Shown here in pieces: positions 33,052 to 41,727 of a stretch of DNA of 64,000 nucleotides (positions are counted from its first letter, which is position 1; each line of letters starts with the position of its first letter). Below the pieces are notes generated by a model, which was not told the DNA's origin, searched no databases, and worked only from the letters and a program-made list of their open reading frames with translations. The translations under genes were made by a program, and so were the position numbers. Origin of the DNA: Lachnospiraceae bacterium (lineage in GTDB: Bacteria; Bacillota; Clostridia; Lachnospirales; Lachnospiraceae); the NCBI GenBank assembly GCA_017394885.1, contig JAFPWO010000031.1, forward strand, positions 1 through 64,000, written 5' to 3'.

Positions 33052-36000
33052 GGAGCTCACTATACTATGGAATTTTATCCGAATGCCGCCGGCTCGGGAA
33101 GCGCGGCAAGGACCTGGGTCTTTGAGACCGATGCAAACGGCGAGATCCACTTTTTAAGCAGCTATAAAGTATCCGGCGATCCGCTTTATACGGCAGACGG
33201 CCTGCCCCAGATCCCGATCGGGACCGTAAAGATCCGGGAGACACAGGCGCCGGCCGGCTACCGCCTGAACACGGCCGTCTATACGGTCCATTTTACCCTG
33301 GGCAGCGACGGGCTCGTCCATGCGGACACGCCCCTGATCAGCACTGAAAATGGGATGGAAAACCTGAATCTGGAGGCCCCGGAAGAGATCATCCGCGGCG
33401 GGATCTCCGTCACCAAGACGGCCTCCGGCGGAAGCGGATCGCTGGCCGGCATCCGTTTTGCGGTCATCAATCTGTCTTCGCAGGACGTCATGATCGGCAG
33501 CACTGCGGCCGCCCCGGACACGGTGGCAGCCGTCATAACCGTAGATGCTTCCGGCCGCGGCAGCACCGCTTCCGATCTTCTGCCGTACGGGACGTACCGG
33601 GTCGTCGAACTCCGGATGGATCAGTGGGAGAAGACCAAAACCGGCAAAGCCCTTCCGGCCGGCTCTTCTTCCTATGCCAATGAAAACTATCGCTGGAGCG
33701 ATACCGCCTATACCGTCTCCGTGCAGAAAAACAGGACCGTTACGGAAGCCGGAACTTTTGTGAACGCACCGGCCTCCGGAACAGTGATCATTCAGAAAGA
33801 GCTTGAGACTTTTCCTTCCCCGCTGCGGAGTCTAACTTCTCTGGCCGGTTTTACTTTCCGGCTGAGCGGGACGACGGAGCTGGGAGAAGTCTATTCGGCC
33901 GAAAAGACAACCGACGAGAGCGGTACCGTGCGGTTTGAAGAGGTCCCTTACGGAACTTACGAAGTCGAAGAACTTCTGACATCGCACCAGAAAACGATCT
34001 GGCAAAAAAAAGATAAGATCCAGATCATTCTTTCCGATGCGGAGTACGTCATCTATACTTTCTGTAATACCCTGATCCGCGGCGGGATCTCTATAGAAAA
34101 AGTCGATGCGGAAAGCGGAAGTGCCCAGGGCGACGCCGCGCTTTCCGGGATCCGCTTTGCCGTGATCAATGCCTCCGGCCGGGAATGCGTCCTGCAGGAC
34201 GGGACTATCGTGTCCGACGGCTGCGTTGCCGCCGTCCTGACGACCGATGCACTGGGCCATGCCGCAACAGCCCCGCGCGCTCTCTCCGCCGGCAGCTACA
34301 AGCTGCGGGAGCTTCGCACGGATGATACCGCCGAGATCGGAGCGCCGCTTGTCCCGGGCAGCAGCCGCTATGCGAACGAATCCTATCTCTGGCAGGAAAA
34401 TGAATACACGGATATTCTGATCTCAGAGGATGGTGTGATCGTACCGGCCTCAAAAACGCCGGCTGAAAACCGTATCGTGATCGGTTTCGGCACGGTCAGA
34501 AAGCGAGATGCGGAGACGGACGGCGCGCAGGGCGATGCGAACTTTTCCGGCATCCGATTCGCGCTGGTCAACACCTCTGCCGCCGCGGTTCTTTTCGGCG
34601 GCGAAAGCTTTTCCCCCGGCACGGTCATGGAGATCCTGACCCTGGACGCGGACGGAGCCGGCGCCGTCCACGCACCGCTTCCCTACGGAAGCTACCGCCT
34701 GTGCGAGCTGCGCAGCGACGCTTCCCTCAGTCCCGGCAGCGCCTGGCCGGCCCCGGAGGAAGAAGGCGTTTCCCTCTATGCCAATGAACACGGATATCTG
34801 TTCGGCAGGGAGGAAAAAGACTTTGCCGTGCGGGAAGAAGGAGAAACGATCCTGCTTGATTTCACGGATAAAGTCCTGCGCGGCGGCGTCCGGCTGGAAA
34901 AACGCGACGCAGAACGAGGAGAAGCGCTGCCACAGGGCGACGCCGTGCTGTCCGGGATCCGTTTTGAGATCCTCAATGATTCCGCAGCGGCGGTATCCGT
35001 CGGCGGCTCGCTTTACGGCCCCGGCGAGGTCGTCTGCGATCTATACACAGATGCGGAAGGCAAAGCGGAAAGCGCGGCCGACGCCCTGCCCTATGGGCGG
35101 TATCTTGTGCGGGAGGCCGCGTCCCAGGAAGCATACCTGCTGAGCGATACCCGGACGCTCGCTTTTGAGATCCGGGAAGACAGAGTGATCGTCAGCTCGG
35201 ACCCGGAAGGCGAAGCGCTTTGCTTTGCGGATACCGTCGTGCGCGGCGGCGTCCGCTTCGCCAAGGTCGACGGCGAAAGCGCGGAAACCGCGCCGCAGGG
35301 ATCAGCCAGCCTGGAAGGCGCCGAGATCACCGTATACAATGCCTCTCCGGAGGCGATCATGACGCCGGAAGGGCTGAAAATGCCCGGCGAAGCGGTCCTC
35401 GTCCTGCGGACCGATGCAGAAGGCGTGGCGGAAAGCGCACCGGATGCCCTGTCCTACGGAACCTACCGGGCCGCCGAAACTGCTCCGTCCGCAGGCTATA
35501 CCATCCGCGCAGACTGGGAAGTTCTCTTCCGGATCCGGACCGACGGCCGCATCGTGGATACTGCCGGGGAGGATGAAGATCTTCTCCTTGCTCCGGCGGG
35601 CGGAAAGATCGGAGAGCCCGTGATCCGTGCGGATCTTTATCTCTACAAGGTGGATATCGACGGGCGCCGCTGCGCGCGGATCCCCTTCCTGATCTCCCGC
35701 CTGAATGAAGACGGCAGCACAGCGGAAAGCCATGTGGCCGTGACCGACGAGAACGGCCGCCTCCATACCGCGATGCGCTGTAAAACCGACGAAAAAGTCA
35801 ACAGCCTGGACGTTCATGCGGCCGGCGGCGTCTTTACGGAGGAAGAAGCACTGGATCCCGGGGCCGGCGTCTGGTTCGGCGAGCCTTCCGCCCGGGATGA
35901 TGCCCGCGGCGCCCTGATCTACGGCAATTACCGGATCACCGAACTGCAGTGCGCAGCCAACCGCGGCCAAAATCTCCTCACGCAGGACCTGTTTATCGAC

Positions 36001-37512
36001 CCGGAAGAGCTCGCCGCGCAGTTCACCGAGGGGAAGGTCTTTGAACTCGGCAACGTCTACGTGGATCTGATCCTGCATCCGGAGTCCGACCTCAGCTGCG
36101 AAACCGGGGTGAGCAAAACGGTCCGTCTGGCGGAGGCGGTCGAGCTTACCGACGTCTTCCGCTACGATCATCTGAAGACTACCATGACCTACCGGCTGGT
36201 GACAGAGATCTGGCACAGGAGCCGGGACGGCGAAGTCCTTACCAGGCTGGGAGAAAACAACGTGCTGTTTCAGCCTCAGAAGACCGACGCGACCGATACC
36301 GCCGGCGGGCTTATCCCGAACAGCGTGACCGTCCGGACCGATCATCTGGACGGCGGAACGCTTCACGCCGTGGATATTCTCTATGTCATTCTTGAGGATA
36401 ACGAGATCGAACTGATCGTACACAACCGCGATCTGTCCGAGCCGCGTCAGATGCTGTACGTCCCGTCGGTCCGCACCCTGGCCGAGAACAGCCGGATCCA
36501 TCAGCCGGTCCTGCCCGCGGGCCGGGAGATCCCGGTCGCTGACACCGTTCTGTATGAAAACCTGACGCCCGGCCGGCTCTATCGCATCGAGGGCACGCTG
36601 CGGGACGTTGAAACCGGGAAGATCGTCATCGATGCATCCGGCAGGCCCTGCGTATGCGAGCAGTTCCTGCAAATCAGCCTGCAGGCCGAAACCGTCCAGG
36701 AGATGAGCTACGGCCTGCTCGGGCCGAAGGACGGGCAGTTCGTCATGCCGATTATCTTTCCCGACGCCTCCCGGCTCGCGGGACGCACCCTCGTCTTTAC
36801 CGAAGTGATCTGTGACGCCGACAGCGGGGAGATCATCGCTGCGCACTTCGATCTGAAGGATCCCGCGCAGCAGATCCGTATCCCTGCCATCGCCACCCTT
36901 GCCACCGTGGACGGAGCCAAGGAAGCCCTTGCCGAAGGGGAAGTCACCCTCACCGATACGGTGACCTACCGGAATCTGGTCCCGGGGCTGACGTATCTGA
37001 TAAAGGCCTCCTTCTATGACAAAACGGCCGGCGCGCTGCTGCCGGAGACTTCGGCCCTGCTTTTCGTTCCGCGGGAAGCGGACGGGGAAGTGGAGATTCG
37101 CTGCCGGATCACGGCGGACGGACTGGTAGGGCATGAGTTGGCCGCCTTCGAAGCGTGCTATTTCGCCCTGGAAGAGGAAGATCACCTGGTCGCGCAGCAC
37201 CGGGATCCGAACGATCCGGCGCAATGCATCCTGCTCACCGCACCGCCGCCCCCGGAGACAGAGCCCGAAGAAACCACGCCGGAGGAAACAACACCGGAAG
37301 AAACGACTCCCGAGGAAACAACCCCCGAGGAAACCACGCCAGAAGAAACCACTCCCGAGGAGACGGTCCCGGAAGAGACGACCCCGGAGCCCATCCCGGA
37401 AACCGGAGACTCGGCGTCCCTGATCCTCTGGAGCGTGAGCCTGATCCTGGCATTCGGCCTGTTCCTGATCCTCCATATAAAAAAGAAGAAGGGTCCGGCT
37501 GACAAAACCTGA
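33052..37512 (+). CDS. Adhesin 3' exon: CnaB repeats, ester-bond domains, sortase anchor
   Basis: The open frame enters from the intron edge (GAHYTMEFYPN) and has no ribosome site at its first ATG (33067), so it needs splicing. It completes the split CnaB (KIRETQAPAGY), then about six CnaB-type modules, several opening RGG-(I/V)-x-(V/L)-x-K and ending YG-x-Y-x-(V/L)-x-E. Three ester-bond (TQ/VaFE-like) domains follow (DTVLYENLTPGRLYRIEGTL; LTDTVTYRNLVPGLTYLIKA; ELAAFEACY). A stalk of EETTP repeats ends in IPETGD, a hydrophobic span and KKKKGPADKT: a sortase signal. Spliced protein about 2,076 residues. Confidence 0.88.
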   Translation, partial: GAHYTMEFYPNAAGSGSAARTWVFETDANGEIHFLSSYKVSGDPLYTADGLPQIPIGTVKIRETQAPAGYRLNTAVYTVHFTLGSDGLVHADTPLISTENGMENLNLEAPEEIIRGGISVTKTASGGSGSLAGIRFAVINLSSQDVMIGSTAAAPDTVAAVITVDASGRGSTASDLLPYGTYRVVELRMDQWEKTKTGKALPAGSSSYANENYRWSDTAYTVSVQKNRTVTEAGTFVNAPASGTVIIQKELETFPSPLRSLTSLAGFTFRLSGTTELGEVYSAEKTTDESGTVRFEEVPYGTYEVEELLTSHQKTIWQKKDKIQIILSDAEYVIYTFCNTLIRGGISIEKVDAESGSAQGDAALSGIRFAVINASGRECVLQDGTIVSDGCVAAVLTTDALGHAATAPRALSAGSYKLRELRTDDTAEIGAPLVPGSSRYANESYLWQENEYTDILISEDGVIVPASKTPAENRIVIGFGTVRKRDAETDGAQGDANFSGIRFALVNTSAAAVLFGGESFSPGTVMEILTLDADGAGAVHAPLPYGSYRLCELRSDASLSPGSAWPAPEEEGVSLYANEHGYLFGREEKDFAVREEGETILLDFTDKVLRGGVRLEKRDAERGEALPQGDAVLSGIRFEILNDSAAAVSVGGSLYGPGEVVCDLYTDAEGKAESAADALPYGRYLVREAASQEAYLLSDTRTLAFEIREDRVIVSSDPEGEALCFADTVVRGGVRFAKVDGESAETAPQGSASLEGAEITVYNASPEAIMTPEGLKMPGEAVLVLRTDAEGVAESAPDALSYGTYRAAETAPSAGYTIRADWEVLFRIRTDGRIVDTAGEDEDLLLAPAGGKIGEPVIRADLYLYKVDIDGRRCARIPFLISRLNEDGSTAESHVAVTDENGRLHTAMRCKTDEKVNSLDVHAAGGVFTEEEALDPGAGVWFGEPSARDDARGALIYGNYRITELQCAANRGQNLLTQDLFIDPEELAAQFTEGKVFELGNVYVDLILHPESDLSCETGVSKTVRLAEAVELTDVFRYDHLKTTMTYRLVTEIWHRSRDGEVLTRLGENNVLFQPQKTDATDTAGGLIPNSVTVRTDHLDGGTLHAVDILYVILEDNEIELIVHNRDLSEPRQMLYVPSVRTLAENSRIHQPVLPAGREIPVADTVLYENLTPGRLYRIEGTLRDVETGKIVIDASGRPCVCEQFLQISLQAETVQEMSYGLLGPKDGQFVMPIIFPDASRLAGRTLVFTEVICDADSGEIIAAHFDLKDPAQQIRIPAIATLATVDGAKEALAEGEVTLTDTVTYRNLVPGLTYLIKASFYDKTAGALLPETSALLFVPREADGEVEIRCRITADGLVGHELAAFEACYFALEEEDHLVAQHRDPNDPAQCILLTAPPPPETEPEETTPEETTPEETTPEETTPEETTPEETTPEETVPEETTPEPIPETGDSASLILWSVSLILAFGLFLILHIKKKKGPADKT
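37255..37400 (+). repeat. 15-bp repeats encoding (PEETT)n stalk
   Basis: About eight units of the GAAACCACGCCGGAG type code for Pro-Glu-Glu-Thr-Thr before the sortase motif. Length variation between strains is likely. Confidence 0.85.
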
Positions 37513-37513
37513 C

Positions 37514-37543
37514 AAAAAAAGGGAGAGGGGTCATCCCTCTCCC
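37514..37543 (-). terminator. Terminator overlapping the end of nadD
   Basis: GGGAGAGGG-ATGA-CCCCTCTCCC and a seven-T run on the minus strand. The last codons and TGA of nadD form the 5' arm and loop. On the plus strand the same hairpin may also end the adhesin transcript. Confidence 0.85.
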
Positions 37544-38154
37544 GCTTCTGTATTCTGATACAGTTTCCTTTGTCGTATGTACTCTTCTACTGCCGGGGGC
37601 ACCAGAAAGCGCAGCGGCAGCCCGGCTGCGGCCCGCTCCCGGATCATCGTCGAAGAGATCTCCAGCACCGGAAAATCCATGATCAGGATCTCCCCGCCGA
37701 AGCGCTCCGTAAGCTGTTTTGCCTTTTCTTCCAGCAGAAAGCGGTCCGCGCTTTCTCCCCGGCCTGCTGCCACGATCCGGCATCCTGCCAGGATCCGCGC
37801 CGGCTCCCGCCAGCTCTCCAGCTGATCCAGGCAGTCGGCTCCAAAGATAAAGTAGAATGCATGCTCCGGGAAAGAAGCGTTCAGCATCTCTACGGTTTCA
37901 CAGGTATAGGTCCGCCCCCCGCGGCGGATCTCCGCATCGCACACGGCGGCATTCGGGAGATCCTGCACCGCCAGCTTTGTCATCGCCAGCCGGTCCTCCG
38001 CCGCCGAGACCTGCTTTCCCTCTTTAAAATAGGGCATACCGGCCGGAAGGAACCATATCTCATCCAGTCCGAGCTGCTCCGCCGCCATCTGTCCCAGCAG
38101 CAGGTGCCCGATATGGATCGGGTCGAACGTGCCGCCCACCAAGCCTATTTTCAT
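37531..38154 (-). CDS. nadD: Nicotinate-nucleotide adenylyltransferase
   Basis: 207 residues; AGGGGAAATCGT precedes ATG. GGTFDPIHIGHLLLGQ is the nucleotidyl-transfer HxGH motif and EISSTMIRERAAAGLPLRFLVPPAVEEYI the C-terminal ISSTxIR block. It makes deamido-NAD from nicotinate mononucleotide and ATP. The start overlaps the nadE stop by four bases, in a pncB-nadE-nadD salvage operon. Length is usual for NadD. Confidence 0.96.
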   Translation of the reverse strand: MKIGLVGGTFDPIHIGHLLLGQMAAEQLGLDEIWFLPAGMPYFKEGKQVSAAEDRLAMTKLAVQDLPNAAVCDAEIRRGGRTYTCETVEMLNASFPEHAFYFIFGADCLDQLESWREPARILAGCRIVAAGRGESADRFLLEEKAKQLTERFGGEILIMDFPVLEISSTMIRERAAAGLPLRFLVPPAVEEYIRQRKLYQNTEAGEG

Positions 38155-38951
38155 ACGATTTCCCCTGTAAACGGATCCAGCACGGCGGGCAGGCGGCGCT
38201 TATGTGCGCTGCCCTTCCACTTCTTTTCAATGGCCGCGTCCGCTTCGGCATCACCCGAAGAGCCCTTCCGGATCCAGTCATGGATCTGCCGGTAGGTCAC
38301 GCCGAGACGTTCCTCGTCCGTCTTTCCCGAAAGGCCGTCGCTGGGGGCTTTGCGGATCAGTTCCGGCGGCAGTTCCTCTATACTCAGTCCGACTTCGACC
38401 ACTTCCACACTGGTAAGGCGCCCCAGCGGATTAAAATCGCAGCTGGTATCGCCGTCCTTGGTGCAGTATCCTACGGTCGATTCCGAAAGATTGCCCGTGC
38501 CGCACAGAAAAGCGCCCAGGCTCTGCGCAATATAGCGCAGCGTGGTCATCCGAAGGCGCGGCGGGACGTTCACATTGCTCTCCCATTCCGCCGCCACCGG
38601 TTCGCCGTCCGGGAACAGATCCTGCCCGGCGCCGCTGCGCACCGCTTCCCGCAGGGCTTCATGGATCGCGCCGATGTTCACCGTGCGGGCATGGATCCCC
38701 AGCGAGCGGCAGATCCGCTCCGAATCTGCCAGGTCTGCCTGTACTTTATCCGGCAGCATGATCCCCCAGACGTTTTCTTTCCCCAGCGCACGCGCGCAGA
38801 GCGCAGCCGCCACCGAGCTGTCTTTCCCGCCCGAGATACCGAGCACGACCCGCTTCACGCCGGTCTTTTCCGAAAAAGCCCGGATCATCTCCACCAGGGT
38901 ATCCCGGATCTGATCCGCCTGAAAGGCTTCGCTTCTCTCAAATCCCTTCAT
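38151..38951 (-). CDS. nadE: NAD+ synthetase (ammonia-dependent type)
   Basis: 266 residues after AAGGAGGCAGT. The ATP-binding P-loop is VLGISGGKDSSVAAAL; GTGNLSESTVGYCTKDGDTSCDFNPLGRL is the NadE signature; the end KRRLPAVLDPF is also typical. No glutaminase domain, so it uses free ammonia to amidate deamido-NAD. Middle gene of the NAD salvage operon, coupled to nadD. Confidence 0.96.
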   Translation of the reverse strand: MKGFERSEAFQADQIRDTLVEMIRAFSEKTGVKRVVLGISGGKDSSVAAALCARALGKENVWGIMLPDKVQADLADSERICRSLGIHARTVNIGAIHEALREAVRSGAGQDLFPDGEPVAAEWESNVNVPPRLRMTTLRYIAQSLGAFLCGTGNLSESTVGYCTKDGDTSCDFNPLGRLTSVEVVEVGLSIEELPPELIRKAPSDGLSGKTDEERLGVTYRQIHDWIRKGSSGDAEADAAIEKKWKGSAHKRRLPAVLDPFTGEIV

Positions 38952-38960
38952 ACTGCCTCC

Positions 38961-40406
38961 TTATGATTCTTCCTCCAGAAGCTGCATCTTCTGATCGTAA
39001 TAGGTTCTTGACATATCCAGATAATGCTTGTGCGGATTCCGGAAACGCTGTTCCTCCTTCCAGACCTCCGTTTTCAGCTGATCGGCAAGGCGTTCCCGGA
39101 TCACATGGATAGCCTCGGCCGGCTGCAGCCGCTTTCCGCCCTTCATGACCGGCTGCTGCAGTTCCTTAAAGCGCAGGCCGTCAACCGGGATCTTCTTCCA
39201 GGGTTTTTCCGGATCCACCAGATATTCGACGTCGGCCGGGCTTTCTTCCCAGGTCGTCAGAAGGTCCGCGATGCTGTGCCATTCCTGATTATACAGACGG
39301 TACACTTTCTTCAGTCCCGGATTCGTTACTTTCTCGATATTCTCGGAGATCTTGATCCGCGGGCTCATTCTGCCGTCCTCTTCCACGGCGCAGAGTTTGT
39401 AGACGGCGCCGAAGACCGGTTCGGAGCGGGCGGTGATCATCCGCTCACCGACGCCGAAGGAATCGATGCAGCCGCCCTGCAGCAGGATGGACTGGATCGT
39501 GAATTCATCCAGAGAGTTGCTGACCACGATCTTCGCCTGCGGGAAGCCGGCTTCATCCAGCATTTTCCGGGATTCCCGGGAAAGATACGCTAAGTCCCCG
39601 GAATCCAGCCGGATCCCGTACCAGGAAGACTGTACGCCGGCCGCTTTCATCTCCTCAAAGACTTTGATCGCGTTCGGGACCCCGGATTTTAAGACGTCGT
39701 AGGTATCCACCAGCAGGATACAGTTGTTCGGATAGCAGGCCGCGAAACGCCGGAAAGCCGTCAGCTCATCCCGGTAAAACATGACCCAGCTGTGGGCCAT
39801 AGTCCCGCCGACGGGGATCCCGTAATCCTGGCCGGCCGCGACGGTCGCGGTCCCGTTGACCCCGCCGATATAGCAGGCGCGGGCGCCGTAGATCGCGGCG
39901 TCATTATTGTGAGCCCGACGGGCGCCGAAATCCGAGACCGACCGGCCTGCGGCGGCCCGCACGATGCGGTTCGCCTTGGTGGCGATCAGGCTCTGATGGT
40001 TGATCTGCGTGAGCAGTTCTGTCTCGATCATCTGCGCTTCCACCAGATCCGCCACCACCGTAAGGATAGGTTCGTTCGGATACATGACGGTCCCTTCCGG
40101 GAACGCGTAGACATCCCCGCGGAAGCGGAAATCTTCCAGATATTTCAGGAATGCTTCATCAAACAGATGAAGGGAACGGAGATACGCCACATCTTCCGCC
40201 TCAAAACGCATTTCTTCCAGATACTGCAGGATCTGCTCCAGGCCGGCAAACACGGCAAAGCCGCCTTCGTCGGGATTTCGCCGATAGAACACGTCAAAGG
40301 CTACCCGTTTGCTGCCCTGTTCCTGCAGAAAATACCCGTTTGCCATGGTCAGTTCATACAGGTCCATCATCATGGCAATATTCCGTCTGTCGTTGATGCT
40401 TCGCAT
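38961..40406 (-). CDS. pncB: Nicotinate phosphoribosyltransferase
   Basis: 481 residues after AGGAGGAGCGT. DLYELTMANGYFL opens the family fold; SDFGARRAHNNDAAIYGARACYIGGVNGTATVAAG and GIRLDSGDLAYLSRESRKMLDEAG carry the phosphate- and PRPP-binding residues. It joins nicotinate and PRPP to nicotinate mononucleotide, the first step of the pathway finished by the two downstream genes. First gene of the operon; nadE starts 10 bp after its stop. Confidence 0.96.
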   Translation of the reverse strand: MRSINDRRNIAMMMDLYELTMANGYFLQEQGSKRVAFDVFYRRNPDEGGFAVFAGLEQILQYLEEMRFEAEDVAYLRSLHLFDEAFLKYLEDFRFRGDVYAFPEGTVMYPNEPILTVVADLVEAQMIETELLTQINHQSLIATKANRIVRAAAGRSVSDFGARRAHNNDAAIYGARACYIGGVNGTATVAAGQDYGIPVGGTMAHSWVMFYRDELTAFRRFAACYPNNCILLVDTYDVLKSGVPNAIKVFEEMKAAGVQSSWYGIRLDSGDLAYLSRESRKMLDEAGFPQAKIVVSNSLDEFTIQSILLQGGCIDSFGVGERMITARSEPVFGAVYKLCAVEEDGRMSPRIKISENIEKVTNPGLKKVYRLYNQEWHSIADLLTTWEESPADVEYLVDPEKPWKKIPVDGLRFKELQQPVMKGGKRLQPAEAIHVIRERLADQLKTEVWKEEQRFRNPHKHYLDMSRTYYDQKMQLLEEES

Positions 40407-40595
40407 ACGCTCCTCCTAAAGTGCGGCGGCAGGCCGCCGTTATAACTTTATAATCAGTATCGAACTAAAAAGTGCTGTTGGTTTATCATAGCACAGATCC
40501 GCTATACTTACAATCGGAGAAAACGTCTATAAAGAATCAATCAGGCTGCGGTTAGCCATGTACACCCTCTTGAAACAGAATAAGAGTAAAAAGCA

Positions 40596-40696
40596 TTTAG
40601 GGAACAAATGAAGGGATTCGTAATCAAAAAGTTCCCTAAACAGGCTTGACACTTAGGGAACATATCAGTATAATCAGAACCGAAATGTTCCCTAAA
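40596..40696 (+). promoter_or_regulatory. Four-site operator array (TTAGGGAAC) at the fic promoter
   Basis: The 9-mer TTAGGGAAC occurs near 40597 and 40653 and its complement GTTCCCTAA near 40632 and 40687, i.e. two inverted pairs with arms about 25 bases apart. One copy lies in the spacer between -35 and -10 and another just before the ribosome site, ideal for repression. The DNA-binding protein is not evident nearby; the Fic protein itself or a distant antitoxin is possible. Confidence 0.65.
40647..40675 (+). promoter_or_regulatory. Consensus sigma-A promoter of fic
   Basis: TTGACA, 17-base spacer, TATAAT: a perfect match, with an operator copy in the spacer. A promoter this strong normally needs tight repression. 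Confidence 0.88.
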
Positions 40697-40710
40697 AGGA
40701 GGATATGCAC

Positions 40711-41646
40711 ATGTCAGCATTTGAGGAAACTCAGGCTCTTCTCCGTGAAAGAGCAGATCTGAATGCGAGACTGTCTCTGATTCCCTATGAAGGGACTCCT
40801 GAAATAAAGAATGTAAATGAACAGAACTATCTTTATACAAGGAAGCGCATAGGCAGCAGAGTCACTTCAACATACGTCGGAATCTATTCAGATGAGCTGT
40901 ATCAGCTTCTCCTGCGGAATACCAGAGAAGCCAGAGAACTCCGAAGACAAATCAGAAAGCTTGATAAGCATCTGGCTGAACTCGGATATCAGGAAAGCAA
41001 GCTCTCTGCCCGTGTTACCCAAAACCTGGACTTTGCGCGGGCAAATATGAAGATAAACATCTATGATCAGGCTGTTCTGGAAGGTGTTGCCACATCCTTT
41101 CCTCAGACCGAAGAGATCATTGAAAACGGAAAAGTAAATGGCATGAACGCCTCTGATGTACAGAAGATTCTCAATCTGAAGCATGCTTGGGAGTTCGTAC
41201 TGGATCCGGATGTTATACAGGCAAAAAGTGATTACTATGTTCTTTGTCATATCGCCCGTCTGGTTAACGAGGGCTTTTTTACTGACGGAGGAAGAATCCG
41301 CGGCGTTCCTATTGCGATCGGGGGCTCCTCCTATCTTCCTCCGCTTCCGATAGAATCAGTCGTAAAGGAGCACATTGAGAATATCCTTCAGAGTAATATA
41401 GATGACATTGACAAATCGATCCGTCTGTGTCTGTACACCATGAAAACACAGATTTTCATCGATGGAAATAAGCGTGCCGCCATTATCTATGCCAATCATT
41501 ATCTGATTGCCCACGGTCAGGGATTTCTGGTGATTCCGGAAGCTTGTGTTTCCGATTTCAAGAAGCTTCTTGTAGAGTACTACGAAGGAGAGGATCAGAA
41601 ACGGATCACCAATTTTCTGAAAACAAATTGCTGGAAAACATTCTGA
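40711..41646 (+). CDS. Fic-family protein lacking the catalytic histidine
   Basis: 311 residues; AAAGGAGG is eight bases before the ATG at 40711. The Fic core is at about 225-290. The usual HxFx(D/E)GNxR motif reads QIFIDGNKR, with Gln247 where the catalytic His should be, while the phosphate loop (DGNKR) is intact. Residues near 127-140 (VATSFPQTEEIIENG) resemble the inhibitory helix that blocks ATP in Fic proteins. Fic enzymes AMPylate target proteins; without the His this one may bind nucleotide only or use another chemistry. AT-rich relative to neighbours. Confidence 0.82.
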   Translation: MSAFEETQALLRERADLNARLSLIPYEGTPEIKNVNEQNYLYTRKRIGSRVTSTYVGIYSDELYQLLLRNTREARELRRQIRKLDKHLAELGYQESKLSARVTQNLDFARANMKINIYDQAVLEGVATSFPQTEEIIENGKVNGMNASDVQKILNLKHAWEFVLDPDVIQAKSDYYVLCHIARLVNEGFFTDGGRIRGVPIAIGGSSYLPPLPIESVVKEHIENILQSNIDDIDKSIRLCLYTMKTQIFIDGNKRAAIIYANHYLIAHGQGFLVIPEACVSDFKKLLVEYYEGEDQKRITNFLKTNCWKTF

Positions 41647-41727
41647 TAATACTGACCTTTTCACAGCCGTCCGCTGACAAAAGCCACCGGTCAGAAGGAC
41701 TATACGTTTTACTATCAGTATATTCCA

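Noticed and set aside
33067..33069. ATG at 33067 as an independent start of the large CnaB gene
   Set aside because: No ribosome site or signal peptide, and it starts in the middle of a CnaB domain whose first part is in the upstream exon.
37255..37400. Short tandem repeats, CRISPR-like at first sight
   Set aside because: Units are contiguous 15-mers coding for PEETT without unique spacers and without cas genes.
35302..37515. 737-codon open frame antisense to the adhesin
   Set aside because: Shadow of the GC-rich adhesin frame; low-complexity, no ribosome site and no domain.
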